Shown one piece after another: positions 20,379 through 33,407 of a stretch of DNA of 64,000 bases. The first letter of the stretch is position 1. Each line of letters begins with the position of its first letter. Origin of the DNA: Protula sp. h YS-2021 (taxonomy: Eukaryota > Annelida > Polychaeta > Sabellida > Serpulidae); contig OX457028.1 of assembly GCA_949752745.1 (NCBI GenBank), forward strand, positions 2,106,420 through 2,170,419, given 5' to 3'. The notes beneath the pieces are model-generated. The model had not been told where the DNA came from, ran no database searches, and saw only the letters and a program-made list of their open reading frames with translations. A program made the position numbers and the translations under genes.

Positions 20379-23300
20379 TTGGTAATGGATATAAAGGATT
20401 ATATAAGGTTTATTAGTTATAATGTCAGAGGGATTCGTGATGTGAATAAAAGGGCACGAATTTTTAATTATCTAAAAAATTTAAAGCTTGAAATTGTTTC
20501 CCTACAAAGTTATTGTAAAAGGAAGATGTCATTTATTGACAGTGAAGAAGTGTGGGATAAATGTCAACCTTTTAAATATATATGCACCAAATAAGGATAG
20601 CGATCAAGTAGCATTCTACAGGTCAATACAAGAAAAAGTACATAACAGTGAAATGTTGGGATATCTCAACACTGCTGAAGACTTTAATCTTAATCAAGCA
20701 AAAATTGATAAAATGGGGAGAAACTTCATAATAAAACAGAGTTTGGATATTCTGAAAGAGGTAATGGAAGAAGAAAACCTGATTGATATTTGGAGAATAC
20801 CAAATATTGGTAAACGTAAGTACATGTGGTCCCAAACATGTCCAAAAATTAAATGTAGGTTGGATTACTTTCTTATTCAAGAAAGTGACGTAACAAGTTT
20901 GCAAGATATTGCCTGGCATTTCATCAGACCCTCAAATGATAGAATTGAAAATTAATAAGACTGATAGGGGTCCTTGATTGTGGAAACTGAATAACAGCAT
21001 ACTGGATGATTCTATACATAAAGATTTGGAATTGATATGAATATATTTCCGATCTCAGAATTCGTTTTTGTTATCTAAAGTTTGAAATAATGCAACTATC
21101 CCGAGCATATTGTGTGGGGATAGTTCGGGAATTAAGACAAAAACGTTTGGAAACGATAGAACGCATTGATTTATTAGATGGTATAATTGTTAACAGAAAT
21201 ACCAGTAACTCATAATTGGACGAGTACCAATCGCTCAAATGTACACTTGAAGAAATTGAAAACATAGGTGCAAAGGGTGTTTGGGTAAGATCGAGAATAG
21301 ATATGATTGAAATGAACGAGAAAAGTAGCAAGTTTTTTTTCGGACAAGAACGTGAATCGTACGACAAAAATGTAACAAAAATAGATGGAATAGTTGTACA
21401 GATACCAAACAGATTCTAGACCAAGTTAGAAAATTCTATAAAATCTGTATTCTACTTCATATAAAGAAAACGAAACGCTGAATGTGACTGCTTTCGTGAA
21501 TGAAGTTAAAAATTTGCCAGTGTTGAACAATCTCGAACGGTTGATGTCTGAAAGCCCTCTAACCCTAGAGGAGTGCTTTGACACTCTTAAGCTTTTTAAA
21601 AATGACAAGTCCCGAGGCTGTGATGGATTGTCCGCTGAATTCTATAAGGTATTCTGGAATGAAATTGGTCCGAAATTGGTCGATACATTAAATTACGGTA
21701 AAAAAGTTGGTAAACTATCAGTCTCAAAGGAGGGGAGTAATGACTCTCCTCCACAAAAAGGTAAGGATGAACAATTTATAAAAAAAAATGGCGACCTATT
21801 TCCCTGTTAAATGTCGATTATGAAATTATGACAAAAAGTTTAGAAAAAAAACTAGAAAAAGTTATTGGTGTAATTATTCACCCAAATCAATCAGGTTTCA
21901 TCATGGGAAGATTTATTGGGGAAGGAACTAGGTTTATAGAGGATTTAATACAATGTATGGAAAATTACGAACGAACTGGCATTATACTTCAATTAGACTT
22001 TGCAAAAGCTTTTGATACTGTGGAATGGGACCTAATGATCGCTGTTCTTAAACGGTTTGGTTTCGGAAATGACTATATACACTGGATCAAATTGTGCTAC
22101 ACCAATATATATATGACCTGTAATAAATGCAGGTCATACCCCTAAATGGTTCCAACTCTTTGGAGGTATTAGACAAGGGTGCCCTTTATCTTGCCTGCTA
22201 TTCATTATGGTTGTTGAAATTTTTGCCCAGCAAATTCGTAACATTGATAATATACGCGGAGTGCATGTTGGATTGTACGAGCATAAAATAGTTCAATTTG
22301 CAGATGATACAACTTGCACTGTTAACGATATTGACTCGGCTAACATTTTGTTTCATACTGTTAAAGTGTTTGCTAAATACTCTGGGTTACAACTAAATAT
22401 GGATAAAACCATGCTAATTTGGTTGGTCCTTGGTGGAAAAGAACTTCAAATGAATGAAATTTATTTATGCACCGAGGGTGTTTTAACATGATGGGAGCTT
22501 TTATAGGTCGTGATAAAAATTGTAAAATACAAAAGAACTTTTGGGATAAGTTAGATACAACAAGGAAAACCTTCAATATATGGAGTGGTCGGAATACAAC
22601 AATTATGGGAAGGATATTTCTAAGTAAAATCTTCGTTATCTCTAATTTCGTTTACTGTCTCACTATGGTTGAACCAAATCTCCGAATACTTGGTAGTGCT
22701 CAAAAGGAAATAAACGACTTGTGGTGTTATCAACCATCAAAAATTAAACATTCCACATTTATTGGACGACGTGAATGGCGTGGTCTGAAAGTAGTTCATA
22801 TAAACATGATGGCACAATCCTTTTCATTGGTACGGTTGGCAAGGATTTGAGAAGAAAGCGACTAAAGCAGTAGAGTGCACCGAAATTTTTCAAAATATGG
22901 GGGAATAAAATTCATGTTAAGATGCAATTCAGATCTTTCTATAAACGCATGTTCAAACATGCAAATAACATTTTATAAAACACCATAGTGAGGACATTTT
23001 ATGGAATAACGAGAATATAAAAATATCGGGCAAGACTTTTTCAATCTAGACTGGTTTTTAAAAGGCATTATATTCATTCAAACCTTGTGTGACATGAATG
23101 GTCGCTGGCTGGAATATAAAGAATTCTGTAGTAAAAATGGAATTACAAATTGTCATTTGCAATATATGAGCATTCTGAATAGTGTGAAGGAAGCAATTAA
23201 AACCAGCACAGTTCTTGGCAACCTTGATAGAATAGTAATACCAATTATCAATTTTTCAGTCCTGTTTATGTCACCAAACAAGATTATAAAAAAGATGCTA

Positions 23301-23812
23301 CTAAAGCAAAGTGCAGAGTTTATTATGATGTGTTAGTTGAAAATTAATTTAAACAGTCTACGTCTTTTGTTAAATGGATAGAAGAAATAGTTATCAGTGA
23401 TGCTTAAAGATAGTTTCAAGTACGCCAAGGCCTCAACTGAAGATGCCAGACTTTTGATCTTCAATTATAAGCTTAATTTACTAACAACGAGAGCAATCTA
23501 CACAAATGGGCTATTTCAATCGAACCATATTGTAGGCTTTGTAGAGGAAAACAAATAGACGATACTGTTCACCCCATGGTCGACTGTGACTGGACTTGTG
23601 AACAAATGAGAACAATAATTGAAAGCTTTGGTTCTGACAAAAAATGCTTCGGAAATCTCAATTGGAAAAGCTGCCTTCTCAGAGTTCCAGTTAATGCAAT
23701 CAATTTAATTCTTCTCATAATAAAATATTACCTATGTCGTGTCAGAAGTGGAGCAAATACTATTTCAAAAACTAGACTAAAGATAGAAATTTACTTGCAA
23801 ATATTATAAGAA
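20379..23812 (+). pseudogene. LINE ORF2: apurinic-type endonuclease plus reverse transcriptase
   Basis: Endonuclease: it opens MDIKDYIRFISYNVRGIRD, later YMWSQTCPKIKCRLDYFLI. RT: NDKSRGCDGLSAEFYKVFW, then HPNQSGFIMGRF, LQLDFAKAFDTVEWDL, a frame break, GGIRQGCPLSCLLF, and the catalytic VQFADDTTCT; the thumb reads GRIFLSKIFVISNFVYC. The C-terminal part has a Cys/His block (CRLCRGKQIDDTVHPMVDC) near 23530. At least six frameshifts or stops, for example near 20520, 21420, 21810, 22140 and 22490. The motif style places it in the L1/Tx1 group. Confidence 0.85.
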
Positions 23813-24189
23813 ATTAATAGCTTGACACAGGGACGTTTTGAGTCAAAATTGACAAATTTCTCTGTATTGCTGTATGAAAGCCCACAGTACCAAATAAATA
23901 CGCTCCTAAAAATAAAAAATATTACACTCTTTCAATGAAATAATATGCTTATTTCATAAAACGTTTTGAAATGTAGCCCATATGCAAAACTTGTTATAAC
24001 TAAAACTTTTATGTAACTATGTGAAACTGTATATTTGGGTGTTGAATCACTTAACGGGTTGTTATCTGTGTGTCTGTGCGAGTGTGAGTGAAAGAAAAAT
24101 GATAAATCTGCTGTCGAGTGAAAGCTGTATTCTTTTTAAAGAAAGTTGAATAAAACAGACATAACAACAAAAAAAGGATTCGCCAGTAC

Positions 24190-24639
24190 AACACGAACAT
24201 AGTCTTTCACTTATTTAGAAAAAAATCTCAATCTCAGTTCAACTCTTGGTTATACCAGTGGTTGTTTGTACAACTGGTTGTCAATAGGAATCATCATGAA
24301 GAATTCCATAGTACCTTTGCTATACTTTCGGCCTTAAAATGATGTCGCACTGACTGCTTGGTACTTTTTTCATTGTCAAATCCGCGTTTAAAGCGGTAGG
24401 GCCATGCTTGTCCCGTTCCTGTTTACATAAGAATCACACTTATCGCCCCCTTTTTGGATCGTTGACATATTATTACCGTTGAAGCATACAGGTATATGGA
24501 GGTCATACCAACAAGAATGTAGAGATATCGAAATCGGCTTCGAACTACAAACCGCATAAATGAATAGCGAGCTATAATTTCCCGACGAGTATGTACTAAA
24601 ATCTGCAAATCGGTCAAAATCGCAAAATAAAAATACCTA
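24190..24639. other. Unassigned stretch
   Basis: No gene or repeat found. Confidence 0.3.
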
Positions 24640-25230
24640 CATATGCGGACAACTTGACGCACAGCTGAAAGAACAAATTTCTGGCCGGTAGATGCCCACC
24701 CAATTCTTAGAAAAGTTTCGAAGCGAACTAACCAATAACCTCGGTTCCTTACTATATTGGAGATTTGAGTCGGGGTCGTGAGAATACTGCCATATTTTGA
24801 CCGATCGCCGAAAAAGCAATAGCCGAAGTTTCAAAGCGACCCAATCCATGTCCTCGTATCCCTAGATTTCAGAACACTTGAACATAAAATCATTTTAATG
24901 TGTCTCCATTCCGCGACTTTTTGTTCGAAACGCAAACTGGCGGATAGTATAGAACACAACAACTGAGGTAAATTCAGTGACGTTAAAGTGTTCCAACCGA
25001 TAGTCCCGAATCCCTGGAATATAGAAAATTTGATCGTGAGCTTTTTTAGTGTGTTATCATTTCGAGAGGATCGCAACAAAAAGCGAGTCTGATAAAGACC
25101 AATAAAGGTAACTTCCGTAAAAAGTTTTAAAGAGATCCGAGCAATCGTCTCCAATCTTTAGGGCTCTGATGTTCAGGTCATGAAAATATCCAAGGTGTCG
25201 CGACTTCGGACGATCGCCAAAAAACAATGG
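24640..25230 (-). repeat. Copies of the CGGATC/GGCGATCGG satellite, inverted orientation
   Basis: Three diverged copies of the unit that is arrayed in the plus direction at 28070-29180: here one sees CGATCGCCGAAAAAGCAATAG and CGATCGCCAAAAAACAATGG, the complements of CTATTGCTTTTTCGGCGATCG. Minus-strand ORFs over it are artefacts. Confidence 0.6.
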
Positions 25231-26509
25231 CCAGTAAGGAGAGACAAATAGTGATCGCACTTGTTCATTTTGGCGACCGCGCTCAACGTGAACGAGTAAA
25301 TATAAACAAACAAAGACTGAGGCACAGGTATTGCGCTCATTGACTGTGTGCAATCAAGCAAGTACAAATTTCGCTTTAGATGTATCTTGAGTTATTGCGT
25401 CAGTGAGATAAGTGGAGATAAAAAGATGGCGACCCGCGATCATTTTGCATTTCCAGTTCAAGTCACAAATAAAACCCGAATGTGTCAATTATCATGAAGA
25501 TAACACTATCCGTCTTCAAGCTATCGCTTTTCCTTAGTTAGCATTACAGATAGACGGGCGGACAGACAGAATGAGAATGAGTTTTGTCAAGTTTCAATGT
25601 TTTTGTCATTTTCGTTACTTTTTCTCGGTAACGAAGCTGACAAATTTTATGGTTTTCTGATAATCCAGTGAGACTAGAATCTTGTAGTATCGCCAAAATG
25701 GGCATGTTTGACGCGGTCCTACAGGCCTATCCCGTAGCAAAACATGGTAATTGTTTAACAAAAGATTCTCTCAATAATGTTGGTAACGAAATTGACAGCA
25801 TAAAAGGTACAACCACCTTTCCAGAGCATCTGATATAAAATTTTTATGCGTTTTGGGCGGTTTTGATATTTAAACAAAAGACAGATCGACACGGGGGCAG
25901 TAGTCAGGCAAGCTTGTGGAATGAACAGTACTTTTAATAGCGGTTTTAGTTTCCGGTGACGAAACTGACAGTGATTCGTACACAAGCACAAATCGGCAAT
26001 TTTTTATGAGAAAAGTTCTGTTTGTTTGGCTGTTATTTGTATTCTTCTAAAATAAGACATATCATGTAGTTGAAAAATTATTTTGAAAAATTATTTTTCA
26101 ATATCTAAAAATAAGGTTTTTATGAGAAAATGAAACTCGACCTGCAGTTGTGCAGAAGTGATTTTCGTCGCAAATGACCTCTAATTCAAGAAAAAATATT
26201 CAAACGGTACTACAAAGGTACAAAGGTCCCAGGTGACGTCGTTTCAGAGTAATACCACAGGCAAATTTGCAAAGCTTGGGATTAACGAGCGCCTCTGGAG
26301 ATCACGTGCACAAAACTTTACACTAAATTTGAAAATTTTCCATAACAGTGTTTACAAAAAATGCATTTTAGAGGCATGAAAAATTTACAATAAGGGGATA
26401 TTACCGGTCTAGGACAAGTGCTGTCGAAACAGCTGCAGCTCGGAAAACTATCGCTGGACAACTAGCGCCGAGACAACTGCCGCTGGCGGACAAGTGTCGC
26501 CGAGGAAAA
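25231..26509. other. Unassigned stretch
   Basis: No gene recognised. Motif GGTAACGAAGCTGAC and variants recur near 25627, 25780 and 25956. A GCTGxxG/ACAACTGCCGC word recurs at 26410-26515. Confidence 0.3.
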
Positions 26510-27060
26510 CTGCCACCCAAAAATGTGTGGAATGTGGAATAAATCAGTGACGAATTCTGAGTCAATGCATTTAAAACGCCTGAGTTTAGAGTGGCTTAGA
26601 AGGGCCGTGTTTCATCGGACTTGACCCTATTTCAATAGCGACCGTCCTAATGTCATAGGCAAGCTGTGTGTGGAATATGAAATAAATAGGTGGAGAACTC
26701 TGGATTCTTTCGTATACACAGAGCATCTTATATCGAGTTAATGTATTAAAGACGCCTGAGACCAAAGTGTCCCATGCGGGCCATATCTTATCGCACTTGG
26801 CCCATTTTCACTAGAGACCGTTCTAATGTCATAGGAAAGCTGTATATGGAATATAAATTCATTTGGTGGAGAAATCTGTCGCGTTCACAACACATCCTGT
26901 ATCAGATAGAGCATTAAAAATGTCCAACTTCAAAGTGGCCCGGGAGGGCCATTTTTCATCGGACCTGGCCCAATATCGACCATCCTAATGCCATAGGGAA
27001 ATGCAAAAGAAATATGAAATTAATCGGCGAAGAACTCTTTCGTGTGGACAACATTCTGGG
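26510..27060. repeat. ~160-180 bp satellite, about 3.3 copies
   Basis: Landmark ACCGTCCTAATGTCATAGG at 26641, ACCGTTCTAATGTCATAGG at 26817 and ACCATCCTAATGCCATAGG at 26979, each followed by TGGAATATGAAAT, GGTGGAGAA and GACGCCTGAG-like blocks and a TTTCATCGGACTTGGCCC block. Confidence 0.75.
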
Positions 27061-27584
27061 ACGGACAGACAGAGCCTAATTATGTGGTCTTCAGCTCCGC
27101 CTACGCCGCGAGGGACTAATAATGCAATGAAGATTTTCTAGAACTGGTATTTAAAAAAGTGAATACCGAAATTTTTTTATTCGAAAATCAAAAATGTAAT
27201 CTGTTATCAGTTTGCAGTTCATTCCATCCCATTGTAAACCTTATTGCAAGTTGCGAAATTCATCACAAGAATTTAATTGACTTGCATAAAAGACGATAAT
27301 CCATGATAGGAATCTCTGTTGGAATTTTCAAAAAACTGATGATCCGTCATAAGAATCTTTACGCACCATAAAAGGGCAACAATTATATTAAAGTCTCAAT
27401 TGCATCATTCAAGTTGAAATTTATTGAAAACAAATGATTATTGATAGGCAGCAGTTGCTCTCAGCATCAGTTGTCCTGTTCCCGGTTATTACATGTATTT
27501 TCGTCTGAGAAGTGAATTTGAACTAGAGATGTGCTCGCGTTCGATCCATTCATAACAAGCAAACTATGTAATAATGGTGTTGTA
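27061..27584. other. Unassigned stretch
   Basis: AT-rich, no gene or repeat seen. Confidence 0.3.
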
Positions 27585-27971
27585 TCAGACTGAAGGATTT
27601 GATACTTCTCGGTGTCTTTTTTCTCTCTCGACTGTTCCTTTTCTCTGTTTTCTCTGTTGCTGTCTCATCTCTTTACCCCTCTCTTTATTCCAAACCGGGC
27701 CATCCCGTTTTTTATCAGACTGAAGGATTTGATACTTCTCGCTGTCTTTTTCTCTCTCGACTGTTCCTTTTCTCTATTTTCTCTGTTGCTGTCTCATCTC
27801 TTTACCGCTCTCTTTATTCCAACCCGGGCCATCCCGTTTTTTATCAGACTGAAGGATTTGATACTTCTCTGTATCTTTTTTCTCTCTCGACTGTTCCTTT
27901 TCTCTATTTTCTCTGTTGCTGTCTCATCCCTTTATCCCTCTCTTTATTCCAACCCGGGCCATCCCGTTTTT
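27585..27971. repeat. 128-129 bp tandem repeat, three nearly identical copies
   Basis: Each unit begins TATCAGACTGAAGGATTTGA (27585, 27713, 27842), runs through a CTCTCTCGACTGTTCCTTTT pyrimidine block and ends CCGGGCCATCCCG. High identity points to recent amplification. The two plus-strand ORFs of 124 and 130 codons have hydrophobic repeat peptides and no other support. Confidence 0.9.
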
Positions 27972-28069
27972 AACCGACTCTGTCGGGCTGGGTTAGTGCG
28001 ATAGTGATTATTGTCCGTCGTCGGTATGTGTGTGTGGATGTGTGTGTGTGGATATGTGTGTGTACGTTA

Positions 28070-29180
28070 CAGTTTTTCAAAACCCAAAGGTTTCGAGGGT
28101 ACTGGTCGCATCTCTTTGAAACTTCGCACCAACGTTCCCTATGTGGCCCTCTGCCAGGCTATTGCTTTTCTGGTGATCGGAAAAAAGTCGCGGAATGGCG
28201 ACACTTTGAAAATTTTCGCGACTAAAACTTCAAAACCCTAAGGATCTGAGACTACAGGAGACTATATGGTTCTTTATCAGGCTATTGCTTTTTCGGCGAT
28301 CGACTGAACGGTCTCGGAATGGAGACACTTTGAAAATCATCAAATCCCTCAGGATTCGAGACTGTTGGTCGGATCTGTCTGAAACTTCGCATGGATATTA
28401 CGTATGTAGTCCTCTACCAGGCTATTTCTTTTTCAGGTGATCAGCAGAAAAGTGGCGGAATGGCGACTGAATCCTAAAAACACTAAGGCCTTGGGACTAC
28501 TGGTCGGATCTCATTAAAACGTTATGAAAACTTTGCACGGACTTCACCTATGGGGTCCAATACCAGGCTGTTCCTTCTTTGGGGATCGGCCAAAAAGTAG
28601 CGGAAAGGCGACATTTTGAAAATTTCCGCGACTCAATATTAAAAACACTAAGGCTCCGAGACTATTGGTCCGGCCAAAAAGTTGCGGAATGGCGACACTT
28701 TGAGAATTTCTGCGACTTAATCTTAGAAACATTGAGGCTCCGAGACTTTTGCTCAAGTCTCTTCAAAACTTTGCAAGAACGTTACCCATCTGGTCCTCTA
28801 CTAGGCTATTGCTTTTTTTGATCGGCCAAAATGTCGCACTTTGAAAATTGCCGCGACTGAATCTTCAAAGCACAAAAGCTCCGAGACTATTGGTTGGATC
28901 TCTTTGAAATTTTGGAAGAACATTACTTTTTTGGTCTTCTACTAGGCTTTTCCATTTTAGGCGATAGTTTGCAAAGTCGCGGAATGGCGACACTTAGAAA
29001 AATTTCACGACTATACCCTGAATATCCAGAGGATCCGAGACTATTGGTCGGATCTCTTCAAAATTTTGCACCAAAGTCACCCATGTCGCTCTTCACTAAA
29101 CTGTTGCTTGTTGGTGATCGTACAAGAAGTCGCGGAATGGGATACATTGAAATATTTCTGTGGCCAAATTGTTGAGACCG
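28070..29180 (+). repeat. Satellite array, ~100-160 bp units (about eight copies)
   Basis: The unit is roughly CCTAAGGATCCGAGACTATT-GGTCGGATCTCTTTGAAAC-TTGCACGAACGTT-CCTCTACCAGGCTATTGC-GGCGATCGGCCAAAAAGTCG-CGGAATGGCGACACTTTGAA. Copies are unequal because parts of units are deleted. ORFs across it are artefacts. Inverted copies lie at 24640-25230. Confidence 0.75.
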
Positions 29181-29319
29181 AGGTTTGAATTTTCGTACCT
29201 ACATTTAAATAGGTTCTTATTCTCTTTGGTTTTTTTTTCAGATTTTAGTATGCAGTAATCCGAAAGTAATATGTCGCTACCCATGTACGCGGTGTGTGAT
29301 TCGAGGCTGGTTTCAACTT

Positions 29320-29655
29320 CCTGGTATCACGAAAATAATGGTACAATTTGTGAAAACTTACATACACAAAGTGTCACGAAAATAATGATACGATTTTCGG
29401 AAACTTACATACATATGACCTACGTACTGGTGTCACGAAAAAACGGTACGCTTTGTGAAAACCTAAATACAAAGCCTTCGTTCTGGTTTCACGGAAATAA
29501 TGGTGCAAATAATAGCCTTCATATTTGTGTCTCGAAACTAATGGTAATCTCTGTAAAAACTTACATACATATAGCCTGTGTACTGGTGGTACAAAAATAG
29601 TGGTACACTTTATGAAGACTGACATACATATGACCAGCAAGCACGTGTCACGGTT
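29320..29655. repeat. ~60-bp tandem repeat, about five diverged copies
   Basis: GTGTCACGAAAATAATGGTAC, then TTTGTGAAAACTTACATACA and TATGACCTACGTACTGG recur with substitutions and partial deletions. Confidence 0.7.
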
Positions 29656-29687
29656 TATTGAATTCATTCATATTTGTATTTCAACAG

Positions 29688-29866
29688 GGGACGAATTGTG
29701 CGTGGACAGCACGTACGACGATGTTCTGGTGAACTCGGTTCAGGTCTACCTCAGCGCAGTAGGCACAGAGATTTGTGTCATTCTGAATAGACTTTGGAAT
29801 GATTTCGTCGAAAAAAGATTTCGCGAGCGCGCAGCATTTCAATTTTCGTCCTGTTTGTTTTTTTAA
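29688..29866 (+). CDS. Candidate host exon (unidentified)
   Basis: A pyrimidine-rich acceptor (TTTGTATTTCAACAG, AG at 29686-29687) is followed by a frame with balanced composition: DELCVDSTYDDVLVNSVQ, then VYLSAVGTEICVILN and LWNDFV, to a stop at 29864-29866. The intron would be phase 1. An internal GTTCAG/GTCTAC could be a weak donor, in which case the exon is only ~60 bp. It stands out from the low-complexity surroundings, but no family is recognised and no partner exon is identified. Confidence 0.25.
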
Positions 29867-29869
29867 CAT

Positions 29870-30880
29870 TGCATTAATTGATACAATCATCCCCTTGAGG
29901 GACAGGGGTTATTAGAATATGCCTACTACATTTGAAGCATGCATGTCGTAAAAGACGACTTATTGTAGGAAGAATAACGAAAATATTGTTTTAACATAAC
30001 TTAGGCCTCCTGTGGACCGGGGATTGACAGAATAAGGCCACCGTTTACAAACACACTAACTCATCCTGCGTTTCCTGTGTTAAAATATGAAAAGAAGTCG
30101 TATTAATTTTGGAAATAAATTTTACAAAAATGGAACATATCTAAAGGTGGTGCGAAAAATATGCAGTAACCTTTTTTAAATGCACTATGAAGAAAAAGTA
30201 TCTTGAATGCAAAATAATCTTATCTAAATTTGATATCTTTGCCTATTTAACTGCTTGCAAAATATCTTTTACATCACCTTTTAGTATTGCTCTACAAATT
30301 TCGTTGCTGTACGTGATAAAATGTCTGACCATTTATGATGTGGTTTGGGAGGCTATAAGGGGAGAGAGGAGGCCACTTTTCTTTGAGATTCAGACTTGTT
30401 ATCACACTCTAGAGACGTTAATTAGAAAACTACTACGTGTACAATCTTTTTAACTTCATACGCTAATATCACGTAATATCATCTTTATAATGGAGGCCAA
30501 GACCAAAGATGTATGCAAAATAACTGCAGAATTGCTAACCCATGTAATATTACTTAGACTCGACGCCGTATTAATTCAGTGCAAAATTTGAGAAGAAGAC
30601 AAGAAAGTTCTTCGTACGTTGGACATGGTCACCACAGGAACGTTTTTCAGACCGAGGATTCTGCATATTATCGAACAGAAATCTAGTTAGTCTCGTAGTT
30701 TCCTAACCTAGCAAATAACATTTTAGGGTTGCTAACAACTTTTGACTAGACTCTGGCACTAACATATTCAGTGGAGTAAGGTAAGCAATAACGTTTCCCC
30801 TAACTAATCAACGATAGAGGAGAAGTGGGGCGCTATTTACAACGTTTATATTTTACAGGATTCATCTAAATACGACGGGG
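29870..30880. other. Unassigned stretch
   Basis: Contains GCATGCATGTCGTAAAAGACGAC near 29938-29962 (short inverted word). The 88-codon ORF at 30187-30453 is unsupported. Confidence 0.3.
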
Positions 30881-30895
30881 TAAAACAGCAGATGT

Positions 30896-31423
30896 ATGGG
30901 GTTTCAAATATCAGCACGACAAGTGAAGTATTCAAAATCAGAACGAACAAATGTCGCAAAGATAAGCATAAACGACGAGCGTTGCGACGAATGTCACAGG
31001 ATCACTAGGAATCTACCGGATCACAAATTTATGTTTCATATGTACAGCGAATTTACAGCGAAATTTATGCGCAAACATCTAGACCACAGTCATCCGAACA
31101 TACACAATATCGTACCGGTAGAGAAAATGAAACGCTATGCAGCAGGGCCATTCCGTTTGTGGTGTCCTATGATTCCTGAACGACCGTTGTATAAGTTCCA
31201 TTATGTTGATATCAAATCGGGTATACCATCAAAGCTGGAAAGGTTGTAGAAACTAAGTCCATTGAAGAGAAAACGGAACGTGGCGATTTGACAACAACAA
31301 AGAGATTTACCCCAGCAATGGCAACAGAAGACCTATCAGTTTGAAAAAACCAAACACAAGTGAAATGACAAGTCTGGTCTTTACACTCTTCATTTTGACA
31401 AGCATGACACACTAAACATGCAA
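30896..31423 (+). pseudogene. Unidentified coding-like region left of the second LINE
   Basis: An open frame 30896-31249 (CDECHRITRNLPDHKFMFHM, FTAKFMRKHLDHSHPNIHN) overlaps a second plausible frame that resumes as KAGKVVETKSIEEKTERGDL and FTPAMATEDLSV up to ~31341. This suggests a broken coding sequence. Because the LINE at 31438-35219 is an insertion, this region was once continuous with the sequence at 35234 onward, which carries virus-like ORFs on the opposite strand. I do not recognise it. Confidence 0.25.
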
Positions 31424-33407
31424 ATTGTTTTACAGCTACAAAATTTTACAATAAAACACTCGAAAGTTTTGGCAATGAAAAGAAGGGAATTAAAAAATGG
31501 GAAGAAAGCTACTAGAACTTGACAAGAAGCTTATTGACCAATCTATTTAAAATACAGAATATACAGAGTATGAACGCTGCAAAAACATACTGGAAGATCT
31601 AAATGCGGTTAAACTAAAGGGTCTTAGATTTAGATCAAGGGTGGAACAGATTCAAATGAACGAAAAAGAGCACATCTTATTTTTACAATATGGCTAAACA
31701 AATACACGATAAGAAAACAATAACTTCACTCAAATTAGATAATGGGGAAATAACCTTTAACAAAGACAAAATTCGCTCCTTTTTGTAACACTGTACCAGT
31801 CTAAATTGGACGACGGAATAAATTTCACAAACTTAATGGATGATCCCGATCTTAATGGTTTACCTAAACCTAAACTCGACGATGATATAAGAATCGAGGA
31901 ACTAAATAAATCATTAGCTACTTGCAGCAATGGTAAGAATCCTGGTTGGGATGGACTTACTTTTGAATTCTACAAGACCTTCTGGTCTGAACTAGGCCCG
32001 AAACTTATTGACGTGCTAAAATACTCTAAGAGAGTATGAGTTCTCTCTCTTTCACAACGCAGGGCAGTTATTACTCTTTTACATAAGAAAGGTAAAGATC
32101 CCATGCTAATAAAAAGTTACAGGTCCGTCTCATTACTGAACTGCGACTACAAAATAATGACAAAAACACTAAGTCTCAGGATAGCCCCGATTTTACCTAA
32201 ACTTAAATGAAGACCAGGTGGGCTTTATTAAGGGGAGATATGTTGGAGCGAATATCCGTTTTCTTCAAGATTTACTTGAATATACTGATTTATAAAAGAT
32301 ACCAGGGATGCTTTTCCAGTTAGATTTTGCCAAGGCTTTCGACAGTGTTGAGTGGCTTTTCTTATTCAGTGTACTTCATAAATTTAATTTCGGTGATAGT
32401 ATAATTGCATGGGTCAAATTATGTTACAGAAACGTATTGGGTACTGTGCAAAACAATGGCTTCAGCACGGACTGGTTCAATCTACTGCGAAAAGTAAGAC
32501 AAGGCTGTCCACTTTCATGTGTCCTCTTTGTCCTATGCGCTGAAATCTTAGCAGAATTAATTAGAAGGAATAGAAATATCACGGGTATAGTTTTAAACAA
32601 AGTGGAAAGAAAATTGTCTGAATCTGCAGACGATACAACATATATAGCAACTGATATAAATTCATTCAAGGAAATATTTCAAGTAGCAGAACGTTTTGAA
32701 TTTTTTCGGGTCTAAAACCCAATAAAGATAAAACGCTTTTAATTTGGTTGGGTCCTTGGAAGAATAAAAAGCATTCTGTTTTGGGTCTCGAATAGTGCAA
32801 AGGAAGTTTTAATATGTTGGGTATTGAACTTGGATATGGAAAAGATCGATGATAAGCTAAGTAAAATAGCGACGCAGTTTCAAATATGGAAAGGTAGGCA
32901 ACTGTCCCTGATTGGCAAGATTCTTGTTGCGAAAAGCCAGGGCATGTCGAATCTTATATATTCCCTCAGCAATCTGACGGGCGACCACGAAACAATAAGC
33001 AAAGCTCAAAAAATCTTAACAGATTTCATTTGGTCTTCAAGGCCTTCGAAAATTAAGCATGATACTTTAATAGCCTCTGTCAAACTCGGCGTACTTAATT
33101 CACCTGATATAAAATGCTATGACAAAGCTCTTAAATTAGCTTGGATTGGTAGGCCGTGGTCTGGTTCAAATAAAAATACTACATAAGATTATTATTTACT
33201 TTAATACGGAAGCCTCAAGTTGCTACTACACTCAAATATAAAGGCAGAAAGGTTCAAGCTCCCAAACTTCTATAAGGAAATTATCAAATCTTTCCAATCT
33301 TTATTTTTCGGCTCTGCCTATAAAGTAATGATTTGGAACAATGATCTTATTCGCATAAATAAGGACACAATATTTTAGAAGGATTGGTATGAATGTGGAA
33401 TAGTATG

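Larger units (their letters stand above)
19021..24174 (+). mobile_element. L1-like LINE, probably full length, with a 13-bp TSD
   Basis: The 13-mer AGGATTCGCCAGT occurs directly before (19008-19020) and directly after (24175-24187) a 5.15-kb segment that ends in an A-rich tail (ACAACAAAAAA). The segment consists of a ~1.35-kb repeated 5' region, one endonuclease-RT frame and a ~350-bp 3' UTR. A matching TSD at both ends and a long 5' UTR argue for insertion of an essentially complete element. Frame breaks show it is no longer active. Confidence 0.85.

Noticed and set aside
27599..28004. Two hydrophobic 124-130 codon ORFs that look like membrane proteins
   Set aside because: They follow a 128-bp pyrimidine-rich tandem repeat; the frame shifts by repeat phase and no start or promoter is evident.
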